From a bacterium (lineage in GTDB: Bacteria > Bacillota > Bacilli > Lactobacillales > Streptococcaceae), in assembly GCA_905221145.1 (NCBI GenBank), contig CAJNCA010000010.1:1-60470 (forward strand): a DNA stretch of 60,470 nucleotides. Reading direction: 5' to 3'. The notes under the pieces were generated by a model. It saw only the letters and a list, made by a program, of their open reading frames with translations. It had not been told where the DNA came from and searched no databases. This document shows, piece after piece, positions 49,214 through 58,276 of the stretch (position 1 is the first letter of the stretch; each line of letters starts with the position of its first letter). Made by a program: the position numbers and the translations under genes.

Positions 49214-51268
49214 GTGGAATTACTGATTTACCTCATCCTATTTTTACTGGTCTTGATTGTTTCAAGTACAACCAATAAGCTCCTGCCTTTTTTGCCCCTT
49301 CCCTTGGTGCAAATTCTTCTGGGAATTGTGATTGGACTCTTTTTACCCAATACCGACTTTCACCTCAATACAGAGTTGTTTTTGGCCCTGGTTATCGGGC
49401 CCTTGCTTTTCCGAGAGTCAGAGGAAGCGGATATTACCGCTATTTTAAAACACTGGCGAATCATTGTCTATCTCATATTTCCAGTGATTTTCATCTCGAC
49501 CCTGAGTTTGGGTGGCTTGGCCCATCTTCTTTGGTTCAGCCTTCCCTTGGCAGCTTGCTTGGCTGTTGGGGCAGCCCTTGGTCCTACGGACTTGGTGGCC
49601 TTTGCCTCTCTTTCGGAGCGCTTTAGCTTTCCTAAGCGCGTGTCCAATATCCTCAAAGGTGAAGGTCTCTTGAATGATGCTTCTGGCTTGGTGGCCTTTC
49701 AGGTGGCCTTGGCCGCTTGGACAACAGGAGCCTTTTCCCTCGGTCAAGCTGGTAGTTCGCTCATCTTTTCAATCCTAGGCGGTTTTTTGATTGGCTTTTT
49801 AACAGCCATGACCAATCGTTTCCTCCATACCTTCTTATTAAGTGTGCGCGCAACGGATATTGCTAGTGAGCTCCTTCTGGAATTGAGTTTGCCTCTGGTG
49901 ACCTTCTTCCTAGCAGAAGAAGTACACGTTTCAGGGATTATTGCTGTTGTAGTTGCGGGGATTTTAAAGGCAAGCCGTTTTAAGAAAATCACACTCCTCG
50001 AAGCCCAAGTGGATACGGTGACCGAGACAGTCTGGCATACAGTGACCTTTATGCTCAACGGTTCTGTCTTTGTGATTTTGGGAATAGAGTTGGAAATGAT
50101 AGCAGAGCCTATTTTAACCAATCCAATCTATAATCCTCTACTCTTGCTGGTATCGCTTGTCGCCCTTACCTTTGTCCTCTTTGCTATTCGTTTTGTCATG
50201 ATTTATGGCTATTATGCCTACAGGACACAACGTCTCAAGAAAAAGTTAAATAAGTATATGAAGGACATGCTTCTTTTGACTTTTTCAGGTGTCAAGGGAA
50301 CGGTGTCGATTGCTACAATTCTTTTGATACCAAGTAATCTAGAGCAGGAATATCCAATCTTGCTTTTCCTTGTTGCAGGTGTAACGCTTGTCAGCTTTTT
50401 AACAGGTCTCTTGGTCTTGCCTCATCTTTCTGATGAACAAGAAGAAAGCAAGGACTATCTCATGCATATCGCTATTTTGAATGAAGTAACGCTAGAGTTG
50501 GAAAAAGAGTTGGAAGATACCAGAAATAAACTTCCCCTCTATGCAGCCATTGACAATTATCATGGACGTATTGAAAATCTCATCCTGAGTCAAGAAAATA
50601 AGGGGGCTCAAGAAGACTGGGAGGCCTTGAAACTTCTTATCCTCAGTATTGAAAGTGATGGTTTGGAACAAGCCTACGAGGAAGGCAAGATGAGTGAGCG
50701 TGCTTATCGAGTTTACCAACGTTATTTAAAAAACATGGAACAAGGTATCAATCGCAAGTTTGCTTCACGGTTGACCTATTACTTCCTTGTTTCCTTGCGG
50801 ATTTTACGTTTTCTCCTTCATGAAGTCTTTACCTTTGGCAAGACCTTCCGCAGTTGGAAAAATGAAGAATCACAGAAACTCAGAGCCCTTGACTATGACC
50901 AAATTGCAGAGCTCTATCTAGAAAATACAGAGATGATTATCGAAAGTTTGGAGAACCTAAAGGGGGTTTATAAGAGCTCCTTGATCAGCTTCATGCAGGA
51001 TTCTCGTCTCCGTGAAACAGCTATCATCACCAGTGGTGCCTTTGTCGAACGGGTTATCAATCGTGTCAAGCCTAACAATATCGATGAAATGCTGAGAGGC
51101 TATTATCTAGAGCGTAAATTGATTTTCGAATATGAAGAGAAACGATTGATTACGGCCAAGTATGCCAAGAAATTACGACAAAATGTGAATAACTTAGAGA
51201 ACTATTCTCTCAAGGAAGCTGCCAATACCCTCCCTTATGATATGATGGAATTGGTAAGAAGAAGCTAA
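49214..51268 (+). CDS. Na+/H+ antiporter, CPA1 (NhaP) family
   Basis: A 684-residue membrane exchanger. About twelve helices in residues 1-410, including the helix-broken region with GAALGPTDLVAFASL (the conserved Asp of the ion site, about 117) and EGLLNDASGLVAFQ (about 150), both CPA1 signatures. A long hydrophilic C-terminal region (about 420-684) is helical and charged and is probably a cytoplasmic regulatory domain. The start is GTG: AAGGAGGAATTGC precedes it and no earlier start fits. It should export Na+ (or K+) in exchange for protons. Confidence 0.92.
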   Translation: MELLIYLILFLLVLIVSSTTNKLLPFLPLPLVQILLGIVIGLFLPNTDFHLNTELFLALVIGPLLFRESEEADITAILKHWRIIVYLIFPVIFISTLSLGGLAHLLWFSLPLAACLAVGAALGPTDLVAFASLSERFSFPKRVSNILKGEGLLNDASGLVAFQVALAAWTTGAFSLGQAGSSLIFSILGGFLIGFLTAMTNRFLHTFLLSVRATDIASELLLELSLPLVTFFLAEEVHVSGIIAVVVAGILKASRFKKITLLEAQVDTVTETVWHTVTFMLNGSVFVILGIELEMIAEPILTNPIYNPLLLLVSLVALTFVLFAIRFVMIYGYYAYRTQRLKKKLNKYMKDMLLLTFSGVKGTVSIATILLIPSNLEQEYPILLFLVAGVTLVSFLTGLLVLPHLSDEQEESKDYLMHIAILNEVTLELEKELEDTRNKLPLYAAIDNYHGRIENLILSQENKGAQEDWEALKLLILSIESDGLEQAYEEGKMSERAYRVYQRYLKNMEQGINRKFASRLTYYFLVSLRILRFLLHEVFTFGKTFRSWKNEESQKLRALDYDQIAELYLENTEMIIESLENLKGVYKSSLISFMQDSRLRETAIITSGAFVERVINRVKPNNIDEMLRGYYLERKLIFEYEEKRLITAKYAKKLRQNVNNLENYSLKEAANTLPYDMMELVRRS

Positions 51269-51295
51269 TCAAGATTGTAAGTGAAGGAGTGTGAC

Positions 51296-52141
51296 ATGAA
51301 GAAGTGGTGGAAAGGGCTGATAGACAGGCCTTTATTAAAAGCTTTTTTGCATTATTATCAAGCATCAGATAGTGAATTGACTAGTGTCGCAGTAGCCTAC
51401 TATTGGTTGATTTCGATTTTTCCCCTGCTTTTGGTGGTGGTCAATATCCTTCCCTATTTTCATATTCCAGTTTCTAATTTTTTGAAGGTTGTCAATGAAT
51501 TTTTGCCGGATACGATATATGATGTGGTCGCAAAGATTATTACCGAAGTGTTGACCCAACCTTCAACGGGCTTATTGAGTTTTGCGGTTTTGTCAGCCCT
51601 CTGGACCTTTTCAAAATCCATGAATTTCCTACAGAAAGCCTTTAATAAAGCTTACGGAGTAGCAAAAAATCGTGGTATGATTTCCCATCAGCTTATGAGT
51701 TTGTTTGTCAGTTTCGGCTTGCAGATTCTCTTTGCTCTTGCTCTCTTTCTGAGTGTTTTTGGCCGTATGCTCCTCAACCTCATCAAAAGTTACTGGAAAT
51801 CAGATAGTCCTCTCTTTGATTACCTGCAGGATCTGACAGGCCCCTTGGTCTATGCCTTAATTTTTGCCATCTTGATTATGCTTTACTATTTCCTGCCCAA
51901 TGTTAAGGTGCGACGAATTCGACATGTATTACCAGGTAGCACCTTTGTCTTGTTGACTCTGATTTTACTGCTCAATATTTTTTCAGTCTATGTCAACAAC
52001 TATGTTAATCACCTCGTGGACGTCCGTTTCTTCAGTTCCATCGTCGTGGTGGTTATGATGTTCTGGTTTATTCTCATCGCTAAGATTTTGATTGTCGGAG
52101 CGGTGATTAATGCTAGTGTTCAGAGCTTGAGAAAAGACTAA
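51296..52141 (+). CDS. YihY/virulence factor BrkB family membrane protein
   Basis: A 281-residue membrane protein with six helices, of the YihY/BrkB family (PF03631; the old RNase BN annotation is wrong). Family features: SELTSVAVAYYWLISIFPLLL at the N-terminus, WTFSKSMNFLQKAFNKAYG in the middle, and YYFLPNVKVRRIRHVLPGSTF near 200. GTG at 51281 is in frame, but GAAGGAG lies after it and directly before the ATG at 51296, so that is the start. Fifteen bases or so after the antiporter; probably the last gene of the operon. Confidence 0.9.
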   Translation: MKKWWKGLIDRPLLKAFLHYYQASDSELTSVAVAYYWLISIFPLLLVVVNILPYFHIPVSNFLKVVNEFLPDTIYDVVAKIITEVLTQPSTGLLSFAVLSALWTFSKSMNFLQKAFNKAYGVAKNRGMISHQLMSLFVSFGLQILFALALFLSVFGRMLLNLIKSYWKSDSPLFDYLQDLTGPLVYALIFAILIMLYYFLPNVKVRRIRHVLPGSTFVLLTLILLLNIFSVYVNNYVNHLVDVRFFSSIVVVVMMFWFILIAKILIVGAVINASVQSLRKD

Positions 52142-52160
52142 CACCTTCTTTATCCATAAC

Positions 52161-52204
52161 AAAACGCATACTATCAAGGTTTAATGCCTGATAATATGCG
52201 TTTT
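52161..52204. terminator. Palindromic terminator, AAAACGCATA family
   Basis: AAAACGCATACTATCA...TGATAATATGCGTTTT, 16-bp stem with one mismatch; bidirectional between the YihY gene and queA. Sister of 22836-22880. Confidence 0.85.
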
Positions 52205-52217
52205 TTGATTATGAAAA

Positions 52218-53246
52218 TTAATAGATAAACATGGCGTCACCGAAACTGAAGAAGCGGTAGTGTTCTTGGATGGCATGGTGATAAGCGTCTAAGACTAATT
52301 CACGGCCTGCAAAGGCAGAAACCAACATGACCAGAGTTGATTTTGGCAGGTGGAAGTTGGTTGAAAAGGCATCGACAACCTTCCATTGGTAACCAGGTTT
52401 GATAAAGATATTGGTCCAGCCAGAATCTGCTTGGATTTGCCCATCAAACTTGGAACCAATAGTCTCCAAGGTGCGGATAGAAGTGGTTCCAACAGCGATG
52501 ACACGACCACCATTTTCCTTAACAGAGCGAAGGGTGGCAGCTGCTTCCTCAGAAAGCTGGTAGAATTCTGAGTGCATTTCGTGTTCATCCAGATTGTCCA
52601 CAGAAACAGGTCTAAAGGTTCCGAGTCCGACATGGAGAGTCAGATAGACTAGATGAACACCCTTGGCTTGGATTTCTGCCAGCAGTTCTTTGGTGAAGTG
52701 CAGGCCAGCAGTCGGTGCAGCAGCAGAGCCACTTTCCTTGGCGTAGACGGTTTGATAGCGTTCACGGTCATCCAGTTTTTCATGGATATAAGGTGGTAGT
52801 GGCATTTCTCCCAGACTTTCCAAAACTTCTAGGAAAATTCCTTGGTATTCAAAGCGGACAATACGGCCCCCGTGGGTCAATTCTTCCGTAACAACTGCGC
52901 TGAGGCGACCATCGCCAAAGTTGACCCGAGTGCCAACCTTGAGGCGTTTGGCAGGTTTTGCCAGAACTTCCCACTCATCTCCAGCAGTGTTTTTGAGCAG
53001 GAGAAGTTCCACATGGCCTCCAGTTTCCTCTTTTTGACCATAGAGGCGGGCAGGAAGAACACGGGTGTCATTCATAACAAGGGCATCACCAGGTTCCAGC
53101 ATATCAATAATAGAGTGGAAGTGTTTATCCTGCATTTCTCCCGTCTCACGATTGACAATGAGGAGTTTAGAGGCATCTCGTTTTTCAAGGGGTGTTTGGG
53201 CAATCAATTCTTCTGGCAAGTGGAAATCAAAATCAGCTGTATTCAT
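52218..53246 (-). CDS. queA: S-adenosylmethionine:tRNA ribosyltransferase-isomerase
   Basis: Makes epoxyqueuosine in tRNA by transferring the ribosyl part of SAM to preQ1; 342 residues, the usual length. Conserved blocks: [29 protein letters not shown] at the start, [14 protein letters not shown] near 57, PTAGLHFT near 170, [11 protein letters not shown] near 200, and [13 protein letters not shown] near 305. An in-frame ATG at 53258 exists; 53246 matches the family start and has GAAGAG upstream. Monocistronic, with an extended -10 promoter. Confidence 0.96.
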   Translation of the reverse strand: MNTADFDFHLPEELIAQTPLEKRDASKLLIVNRETGEMQDKHFHSIIDMLEPGDALVMNDTRVLPARLYGQKEETGGHVELLLLKNTAGDEWEVLAKPAKRLKVGTRVNFGDGRLSAVVTEELTHGGRIVRFEYQGIFLEVLESLGEMPLPPYIHEKLDDRERYQTVYAKESGSAAAPTAGLHFTKELLAEIQAKGVHLVYLTLHVGLGTFRPVSVDNLDEHEMHSEFYQLSEEAAATLRSVKENGGRVIAVGTTSIRTLETIGSKFDGQIQADSGWTNIFIKPGYQWKVVDAFSTNFHLPKSTLVMLVSAFAGRELVLDAYHHAIQEHYRFFSFGDAMFIY

Positions 53247-53282
53247 ATATCTCTTCATTCTTTCTAAGTTCTAATCCTATCC

Positions 53283-53291
53283 ATTATAACA
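53283..53291 (-). promoter_or_regulatory. queA promoter (extended -10)
   Basis: Minus strand TGTTATAAT (TATAAT 53288-53283), with a leader of about 30 bases. Confidence 0.75.
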
Positions 53292-53323
53292 TGTTTCCAG
53301 TTTGGACGCTCTTTTTTTAGAAA

Positions 53324-53337
53324 TTAAATCGTTTTCA
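53324..53337 (-). promoter_or_regulatory. cre (CcpA) site upstream of nagB
   Basis: Read on the minus strand TGAAAACGATTTAA matches the cre consensus TGWAANCGNTNWCA at 13 of 14 positions. It abuts the nagB -35, so CcpA bound there could block or tune RNA polymerase. Confidence 0.75.
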
Positions 53338-53338
53338 C

Positions 53339-53367
53339 TTGACAAAAATTGGTCTATACCATATAAT
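53339..53367 (+). promoter_or_regulatory. nagB promoter
   Basis: TTGACA (53339-53344), 17-base spacer, TATAAT (53362-53367): full consensus. Confidence 0.95.
53350..53361 (+). promoter_or_regulatory. NagR/dre-type operator inside the nagB promoter
   Basis: TGGTCTATACCA fills the spacer between -35 and -10. It differs by one base from TGGTCTAGACCA, the operator core of GntR-family amino-sugar regulators (NagR, DasR), so NagR repression relieved by amino-sugar phosphates is likely. Confidence 0.8.
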
Positions 53368-53396
53368 AAATATAGATAGAAACGGAGGATGAAAAG

Positions 53397-54104
53397 ATGA
53401 AAGTTATTAAAGTTGAAAACCAAGTTGAAGGTGGAAAAGTTGCGTTTGAGATTTTGAAGGAAAAGTTGGCAAATGGTGCTCAAACATTGGGACTTGCGAC
53501 AGGAAGCAGTCCGCTTGAATTTTACAAGGAAATTGTTGAAAGTGACCTTGATTTTTCAAATCTAACCAGTGTCAACCTTGATGAGTATGTAGGCCTTGAT
53601 GGAGATAATCCACAGTCTTACCGCCACTTCATGCAAGAAAACTTGTTCAACCAAAAACCATTTAAAGAAAGTTTCTTGCCTCGTGGGATTAAGGACCATG
53701 CTGAAGCTGAAGTTGAACGCTACAATCAAATTTTGGCTGACCATCCAGTTGATTTGCAAATCTTGGGAATCGGTCGCAATGGACATATCGGATTTAATGA
53801 ACCTGGTACTCCATTTGACAGTCAAACACACCTTGTAGAGCTTGACCAGTCGACTATCGAAGCTAATGCTCGCTTCTTTGACAAGATTGAAGATGTCCCA
53901 ACTCAAGCTATTTCAATGGGGATTAAAAACATCTTGGATGCTAAGTCTATTATTCTCTTTGCTTACGGTGAATCAAAATCAGAAGCTATTGCCGGAACAG
54001 TGTCTGGACCAGTGACTGAGAGTCTACCAGCAAGTAGCCTACAAAACCACCCAGATGTGACGATTATCGCGGATGCTGAAGCGCTTAGCTTACTTGAAAA
54101 ATAA
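53397..54104 (+). CDS. nagB: Glucosamine-6-phosphate deaminase
   Basis: Converts glucosamine-6-phosphate to fructose-6-phosphate plus ammonia, feeding amino sugars to glycolysis; 235 residues, the compact Gram-positive form without the allosteric extension. Motifs: [13 protein letters not shown] (phosphate loop, about 31), NLDEYVGL with the catalytic Asp (about 61), [15 protein letters not shown] (about 121-135) with the active-site His. CGGAGG precedes the ATG. Monocistronic with overlapping cre and NagR-type control. Confidence 0.97.
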   Translation: MKVIKVENQVEGGKVAFEILKEKLANGAQTLGLATGSSPLEFYKEIVESDLDFSNLTSVNLDEYVGLDGDNPQSYRHFMQENLFNQKPFKESFLPRGIKDHAEAEVERYNQILADHPVDLQILGIGRNGHIGFNEPGTPFDSQTHLVELDQSTIEANARFFDKIEDVPTQAISMGIKNILDAKSIILFAYGESKSEAIAGTVSGPVTESLPASSLQNHPDVTIIADAEALSLLEK

Positions 54105-54179
54105 AAAGCAATGTTCTATTGAACGCTTTGAACTCTTGTATAAATGGAAGAAAAAATCAAAATTAAACCGGATTTTTTC

Positions 54180-54208
54180 TTGACAATTATTCCTTTTACG
54201 TGTAAAAT
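54180..54208 (+). promoter_or_regulatory. rpsU promoter
   Basis: TTGACA (54180-54185), 17-base spacer, TAAAAT (54203-54208). Confidence 0.88.
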
Positions 54209-54242
54209 AGAATAGATCTTGAACTTGAAGGGAGTGAAAAAA

Positions 54243-54419
54243 ATGTCTAAAACAGTAGTACGTAAGAATGAATCTCTTGACGACGCACTTCGTCGTTTCA
54301 AACGTGCGGTTACTAAAGCTGGTACTCTTCAAGAAACACGCAAACGTGAATTCTATGAAAAACCTTCTGTAAAACGTAAACGTAAATCAGAAGCAGCTCG
54401 TAAACGTAAAAAATTCTAA
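54243..54419 (+). CDS. rpsU: 30S ribosomal protein S21
   Basis: Small basic ribosomal protein, 58 residues, the normal size. [23 protein letters not shown] and [24 protein letters not shown] are the family sequence. The frame begins earlier at 54219, but GAAGGGAG before the ATG at 54243 and the conserved start decide. Sits on the platform near the anti-Shine-Dalgarno region of 16S rRNA. Monocistronic. Confidence 0.97.
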
Positions 54420-54429
54420 TTAGAAATGA

Positions 54430-54459
54430 AAGGCTAGAGAAATCTAGTCCTTTTTCTTT
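54430..54459 (+). terminator. rpsU terminator
   Basis: AAGGCTAGA-GAAA-TCTAGTCCTT followed by T-run. Confidence 0.9.
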
Positions 54460-54509
54460 TAAATAAATACTCCAAAGCCTGCAAAAATCTGAAACTTCTA
54501 AGGACAATT

Positions 54510-54518
54510 TGATATAAT
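54510..54518 (+). promoter_or_regulatory. hprK operon promoter (extended -10)
   Basis: TGATATAAT (TATAAT 54513-54518), -35 poor. Confidence 0.75.
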
Positions 54519-54549
54519 AGAGAGAAGAACTCATTTGAAGGAGGAAATG

Positions 54550-55485
54550 ATGTCGGTTTTAGTAAAAGAAGTGATTGAAAAGCTTAGACTAGACATTGTC
54601 TATGGCGAACCAGAATTACTTGAAAAGGAAATTAATACAGCGGATATTATGCGACCTGGTCTTGAAATGACAGGCTATTTTGATTATTATACACCAGAGC
54701 GGATCCAGCTCTTGGGGATGAAGGAATGGTCCTATCTCGTTTCAATGTCTTCTCACAACCGTTACCAAGTCTTGAAAAAAATGTTTTTACCTGAGACACC
54801 TGCGGTCATTGTTGCTCGTGGTTTGGTGGTTCCAGAGGAAATGTTAAAGGCAGCTAGAGATTGTAAGATTGCCATTTTAACCAGCCGTACAGCTACTAGT
54901 CGTTTGTCTGGAGAGATATCTAGCTATCTGGATTCTCGTTTGGCGGAACGTACCAGTGTGCACGGGGTCTTGATGGATATCTATGGGATGGGTGTCTTGA
55001 TTCAGGGCGATAGTGGCATCGGTAAGAGTGAGACAGGTCTAGAGCTTGTCAAACGTGGTCACCGCTTGGTGGCAGATGACCGTGTCGATATCTTTGCCAA
55101 GGATGAGATTACTTTGTGGGGTGAACCCGCTGAAATCTTGAAACACTTGATTGAAATTCGTGGGGTCGGAATTATCGATGTCATGAGTCTCTACGGTGCA
55201 AGTGCCGTCAAGGATTCTTCACAAGTCCAGTTGGCTGTTTACTTGGAAAATTACGATACGCACAAGACATTTGATCGTCTTGGAAACAATGCTGAAGAAT
55301 TAGAAATTGCTGGCGTATCTATTCCGCGTATCCGCATCCCAGTTAAAACAGGTCGGAATATCTCTGTTGTGATTGAGGCAGCTGCCATGAATTATCGTGC
55401 CAAGGAAATGGGCTTTGATGCGACACGTTTGTTCGAAGAACGCTTGACAAATCTCATTGCTCAAAACGAGGTGCCTAATGCTTGA
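54550..55485 (+). CDS. hprK: HPr kinase/phosphorylase
   Basis: Bifunctional enzyme that phosphorylates and dephosphorylates HPr at Ser46, controlling carbon catabolite repression with CcpA; 311 residues. N-terminal domain (about 1-130), then P-loop [16 protein letters not shown] at about 150, [18 protein letters not shown], and the capping signature [16 protein letters not shown] near 205, with [16 protein letters not shown] near 270. A TTG at 54535 and ATG at 54547 are in frame; AGGAGG fits 54550 best and matches the known start [11 protein letters not shown]. Heads hprK-lgt-DUF948-YtxH. Overlaps lgt by eight bases. Confidence 0.97.
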   Translation: MSVLVKEVIEKLRLDIVYGEPELLEKEINTADIMRPGLEMTGYFDYYTPERIQLLGMKEWSYLVSMSSHNRYQVLKKMFLPETPAVIVARGLVVPEEMLKAARDCKIAILTSRTATSRLSGEISSYLDSRLAERTSVHGVLMDIYGMGVLIQGDSGIGKSETGLELVKRGHRLVADDRVDIFAKDEITLWGEPAEILKHLIEIRGVGIIDVMSLYGASAVKDSSQVQLAVYLENYDTHKTFDRLGNNAEELEIAGVSIPRIRIPVKTGRNISVVIEAAAMNYRAKEMGFDATRLFEERLTNLIAQNEVPNA

Positions 55486-56266
55486 TCCAATTGCTATTCA
55501 TCTAGGCCCTCTAGCCATTCGTTGGTATGCCTTGTGTATTGTGACAGGCTTGATTCTTGCGGTTTATTTGACCATGAAAGAAGCACCTAGAAAGAAGATC
55601 ATACCAGACGATATTTTAGATTTTATCTTGATTGCCTTTCCCCTAGCTATTTTAGGAGCACGTCTCTATTATGTTATTTTCCGTTTTGATTACTATAGTC
55701 AGAACTTGGGAGAGATTTTTGCCATTTGGAATGGTGGTTTGGCCATTTACGGTGGTTTGATAACTGGAGCTATTGTCCTCTATATCTTTGCTGATCGCAA
55801 ACTTATTAATACTTGGGATTTTCTAGATATTGCAGCGCCTAGCGTCATGATTGCCCAAAGTTTGGGTCGCTGGGGCAATTTCTTTAATCAAGAAGCCTAT
55901 GGTTCAGCGGTGGATAATCTGGATTATCTACCTGGCTTCATCCGTGACCAGATGTATATTGAAGGGAGCTACCGTCAGCCGACCTTCCTGTATGAGTCTC
56001 TTTGGAATCTACTTGGATTTACCTTGATTTTGATATTGAGACGAAAATGGAAGAGTCTCAGACGAGGTCATATCACTGCCTTTTACTTGATTTGGTATGG
56101 TTTTGGTCGTATGGTCATCGAAGGCATGCGAACAGATAGTCTCATGTTCTTTGGCCTTCGAGTGTCTCAATGGCTATCAGTTGTTCTTATTGGACTGGGT
56201 ATTTTTATCATTCTATATCAAAATCGAAAGAAGGCCCCTTACTATTTTACTGAGGAGGAAAACTAA
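55478..56266 (+). CDS. lgt: Prolipoprotein diacylglyceryl transferase
   Basis: Inner-membrane enzyme that attaches diacylglycerol to the lipobox Cys of prolipoproteins, such as the two lipoproteins in this window; 262 residues, about seven helices. Signature: [12 protein letters not shown] near 88, and [15 protein letters not shown] near 130 with the essential Arg, Asn and Tyr-containing region; [10 protein letters not shown] near 180 and [13 protein letters not shown] near 215. GAGGTG precedes the ATG at 55478, inside the end of hprK. The hprK-lgt pair is conserved in Firmicutes. Confidence 0.96.
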   Translation: MLDPIAIHLGPLAIRWYALCIVTGLILAVYLTMKEAPRKKIIPDDILDFILIAFPLAILGARLYYVIFRFDYYSQNLGEIFAIWNGGLAIYGGLITGAIVLYIFADRKLINTWDFLDIAAPSVMIAQSLGRWGNFFNQEAYGSAVDNLDYLPGFIRDQMYIEGSYRQPTFLYESLWNLLGFTLILILRRKWKSLRRGHITAFYLIWYGFGRMVIEGMRTDSLMFFGLRVSQWLSVVLIGLGIFIILYQNRKKAPYYFTEEEN

Positions 56267-56650
56267 ATGTTAGAAGTTGCATATATTCTTGTCGCCCTAG
56301 CTTTGATTGTCTTTTTGGTCTATCTGATTATCACTGTACAAAAGCTTGGTCGTGTTATCGATGAAACAGAGAAGACGATTAAAACCTTGACTTCAGATGT
56401 GGATGTGACCTTGCATCATACCAATGAATTGTTGGCTAAGGTCAATGTCTTGGCAGATGATATCAATGTCAAGGTGGCAACAATCGATCCACTCTTTAGT
56501 GCTGTTGCAGATTTGTCTCTATCTGTTTCAGACCTCAATGACCATGCGCGTGTATTGAGCAAGAAAGCTTCATCAGCTGGTTCAAAAACCATCAAGACTG
56601 GTGCAAGTTTGTCAGCTCTTCGTCTTGCAAGTAAATTATTCAAAAAATAA
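56267..56650 (+). CDS. DUF948-family protein
   Basis: A 127-residue protein with one N-terminal membrane helix (about 2-25) and a helical tail with heptad spacing (DETEKTIKTLTSDVDVTLHHTNELLAKVNVLADDINVKV), typical of DUF948, a methyl-accepting-chemotaxis-like fold of unknown role. GAGGAGG precedes the ATG directly after the lgt stop. Usually paired with the YtxH gene, as here. Confidence 0.88.
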   Translation: MLEVAYILVALALIVFLVYLIITVQKLGRVIDETEKTIKTLTSDVDVTLHHTNELLAKVNVLADDINVKVATIDPLFSAVADLSLSVSDLNDHARVLSKKASSAGSKTIKTGASLSALRLASKLFKK

Positions 56651-56665
56651 AAAAGGAGAATCCTT

Positions 56666-57055
56666 ATGGGTAAACTATCCTCAATCCTTTTAGGAACCGT
56701 TTCAGGTGCAGCTCTTGCCTTGTTTTTAACAAGCGACAAGGGCAAACAAGTTTGCAGTCAGGCTCAAGATTTTCTAGATGATTTTAGAGAAGATCCAGAG
56801 TATGCCAAGGAGCAAGTCTGTGAAAAACTGACAGAGGTTAAGGAACAGGCTACAGATTTTGTTCTGAAAACCAAAGAACAGGTTGAGTCAGGGGAAATCA
56901 CTGTGGACAGTGTACTTGCTCAAGCCAAATCATGTGCTCGCCAAGCGACAGAAGCATCAAAAAATCAATTCAATAATCTCAAGGAGCAGTGGCAAGAAAA
57001 GGCCGAAACTCTTGATGAATCAGAAGAGATTGTTATTGACATAACAGAAGAATAA
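56666..57055 (+). CDS. YtxH-domain protein
   Basis: A 129-residue protein with an N-terminal Gly/Ala helix (LLGTVSGAALALFLTSDKGKQV, residues 6-28), the YtxH signature, followed by a long charged helical region with repeated Glu/Lys, ending in an acidic tail. General-stress-type envelope-associated family; mechanism unknown. AAAGGAG precedes the ATG. Last gene of the hprK operon. Confidence 0.88.
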   Translation: MGKLSSILLGTVSGAALALFLTSDKGKQVCSQAQDFLDDFREDPEYAKEQVCEKLTEVKEQATDFVLKTKEQVESGEITVDSVLAQAKSCARQATEASKNQFNNLKEQWQEKAETLDESEEIVIDITEE

Positions 57056-57063
57056 ACCATCAT

Positions 57064-57108
57064 CACTATCTCTGGGCTGGCTATGGGTCTGGGGATGGTG
57101 ATTTTTTT
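57064..57108 (+). terminator. hprK operon terminator
   Basis: CACTATCTC...GGGATGGTG stem (two G-T pairs, loop about 19 bases) followed by a T-run of seven. Confidence 0.75.
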
Positions 57109-57125
57109 CTTGGAGCCTGTCTTTG

Positions 57126-57134
57126 TGGTATAAT
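57126..57134 (+). promoter_or_regulatory. hemW operon promoter, leaderless
   Basis: TGGTATAAT (extended -10; TATAAT 57129-57134) ends seven bases before the hemW ATG at 57142; no Shine-Dalgarno. Confidence 0.78.
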
Positions 57135-57141
57135 AATTACT

Positions 57142-58272
57142 ATGCAGAAAAAACCAACGTCAGCCTATGTGCACATCCCATTTTGTACCCAGATTTGTTA
57201 TTATTGTGACTTTTCAAAAGTCTTCATCAAGAATCAGCCAGTTGATAGCTATTTAGAGCATCTGCTGGAAGAATTTCGTTCTTATGATATTCAAAAGTTG
57301 CGAACCCTCTATATCGGTGGCGGAACACCGACAGCCCTGTCGACTCCGCAACTGGAGGTGTTACTGAATGGCTTGACTAAAAACTTGGACTTGTCTGTCT
57401 TGGAAGAGTTGACCATTGAAGCCAATCCAGGCGACTTGGATGCGGATAAGATAGCTGTTTTGAAGAACTCAGCTGTCAATCGTGTTTCGCTAGGTGTGCA
57501 GACCTTTGATGATAAAATGCTGAAAAAGATTGGGCGCAGTCATTTGGAGAAGGATATTTATGAAAATATCGATCGCCTGAAACTGGCTGGTTTTGACAAT
57601 ATCTCCATCGATTTGATTTATGCACTGCCTGGTCAGACCATGGAGCAGGTCAAGGAAAATGTGGCTAAGGCTATTGGACTGGATATTCCTCACATGAGTC
57701 TCTATAGCTTGATTTTGGAAAACCATACTGTCTTTATGAATCGGATGCGACGTGGGAAATTGCCTCTGCCTAAAGAGGAACTGGAAGCGGAGATGTTTGA
57801 GTACATCATCGCGGAGTTGGAGCGAGCTGGTTTTGAGCATTATGAAATTTCCAATTTTTCCAAACCCGGTTTTGAAAGTCGCCACAATCTCATGTACTGG
57901 GACAATGCTGAATACTATGGTATCGGTGCTGGGGCATCTGGTTATGTCAATGGTGTTCGTTATAAAAATCATGGTCCCATTCGTCATTATCTCAGTGCGG
58001 TTGAGGAAGGCAATGCTCGCATCACAGAAGAGAACCTGAGTCAAAAAGAACAAATGGAAGAAGAAATGTTCTTGGGTCTCCGCAAGAAATCCGGGGTTTC
58101 CATGAGCAGATTTGAGGAAAAATTTGGCCGGTTGTTTGAGGGACTTTATGGTGAAATTGTCAATGACTTGGTGCAACAAGGTCTCATGCAAATAGAGGGT
58201 GACCGAGTTCGCATGACAAAAAGAGGTCTCTTTTTAGGAGACACTGTAGCAGAACGATTTATTTTGGAGTAG
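57142..58272 (+). CDS. hemW: Radical SAM haem chaperone HemW
   Basis: HemN-like radical SAM protein, 376 residues. Cluster motif CTQICYYC (C-x3-C-x2-C) at about residues 14-21, GGGTPTALS near 66, NPGDLD near 94, RVSLGVQTFDDKMLKKIGRSH near 116, and the C-terminal HemW domain (about 250-376). HemW lacks the second-SAM residues of true coproporphyrinogen dehydrogenases and acts as a haem chaperone in other bacteria; the role in a streptococcus, which does not make haem, is unclear. First of a four-gene run with thioesterase, HAD phosphatase and TIGR01906 protein. Confidence 0.92.
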   Translation: MQKKPTSAYVHIPFCTQICYYCDFSKVFIKNQPVDSYLEHLLEEFRSYDIQKLRTLYIGGGTPTALSTPQLEVLLNGLTKNLDLSVLEELTIEANPGDLDADKIAVLKNSAVNRVSLGVQTFDDKMLKKIGRSHLEKDIYENIDRLKLAGFDNISIDLIYALPGQTMEQVKENVAKAIGLDIPHMSLYSLILENHTVFMNRMRRGKLPLPKEELEAEMFEYIIAELERAGFEHYEISNFSKPGFESRHNLMYWDNAEYYGIGAGASGYVNGVRYKNHGPIRHYLSAVEEGNARITEENLSQKEQMEEEMFLGLRKKSGVSMSRFEEKFGRLFEGLYGEIVNDLVQQGLMQIEGDRVRMTKRGLFLGDTVAERFILE

Positions 58273-58276
58273 GATC

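Noticed and set aside
54105..54179. Terminator directly after nagB
   Set aside because: Only a weak CAATGTTC/GAACG pairing with no T-run close by; not reported as a feature.
57490..58191. 233-codon open frame opposite hemW
   Set aside because: Overlaps a conserved radical SAM gene throughout; its translation shows no known domain and there is no start signal.
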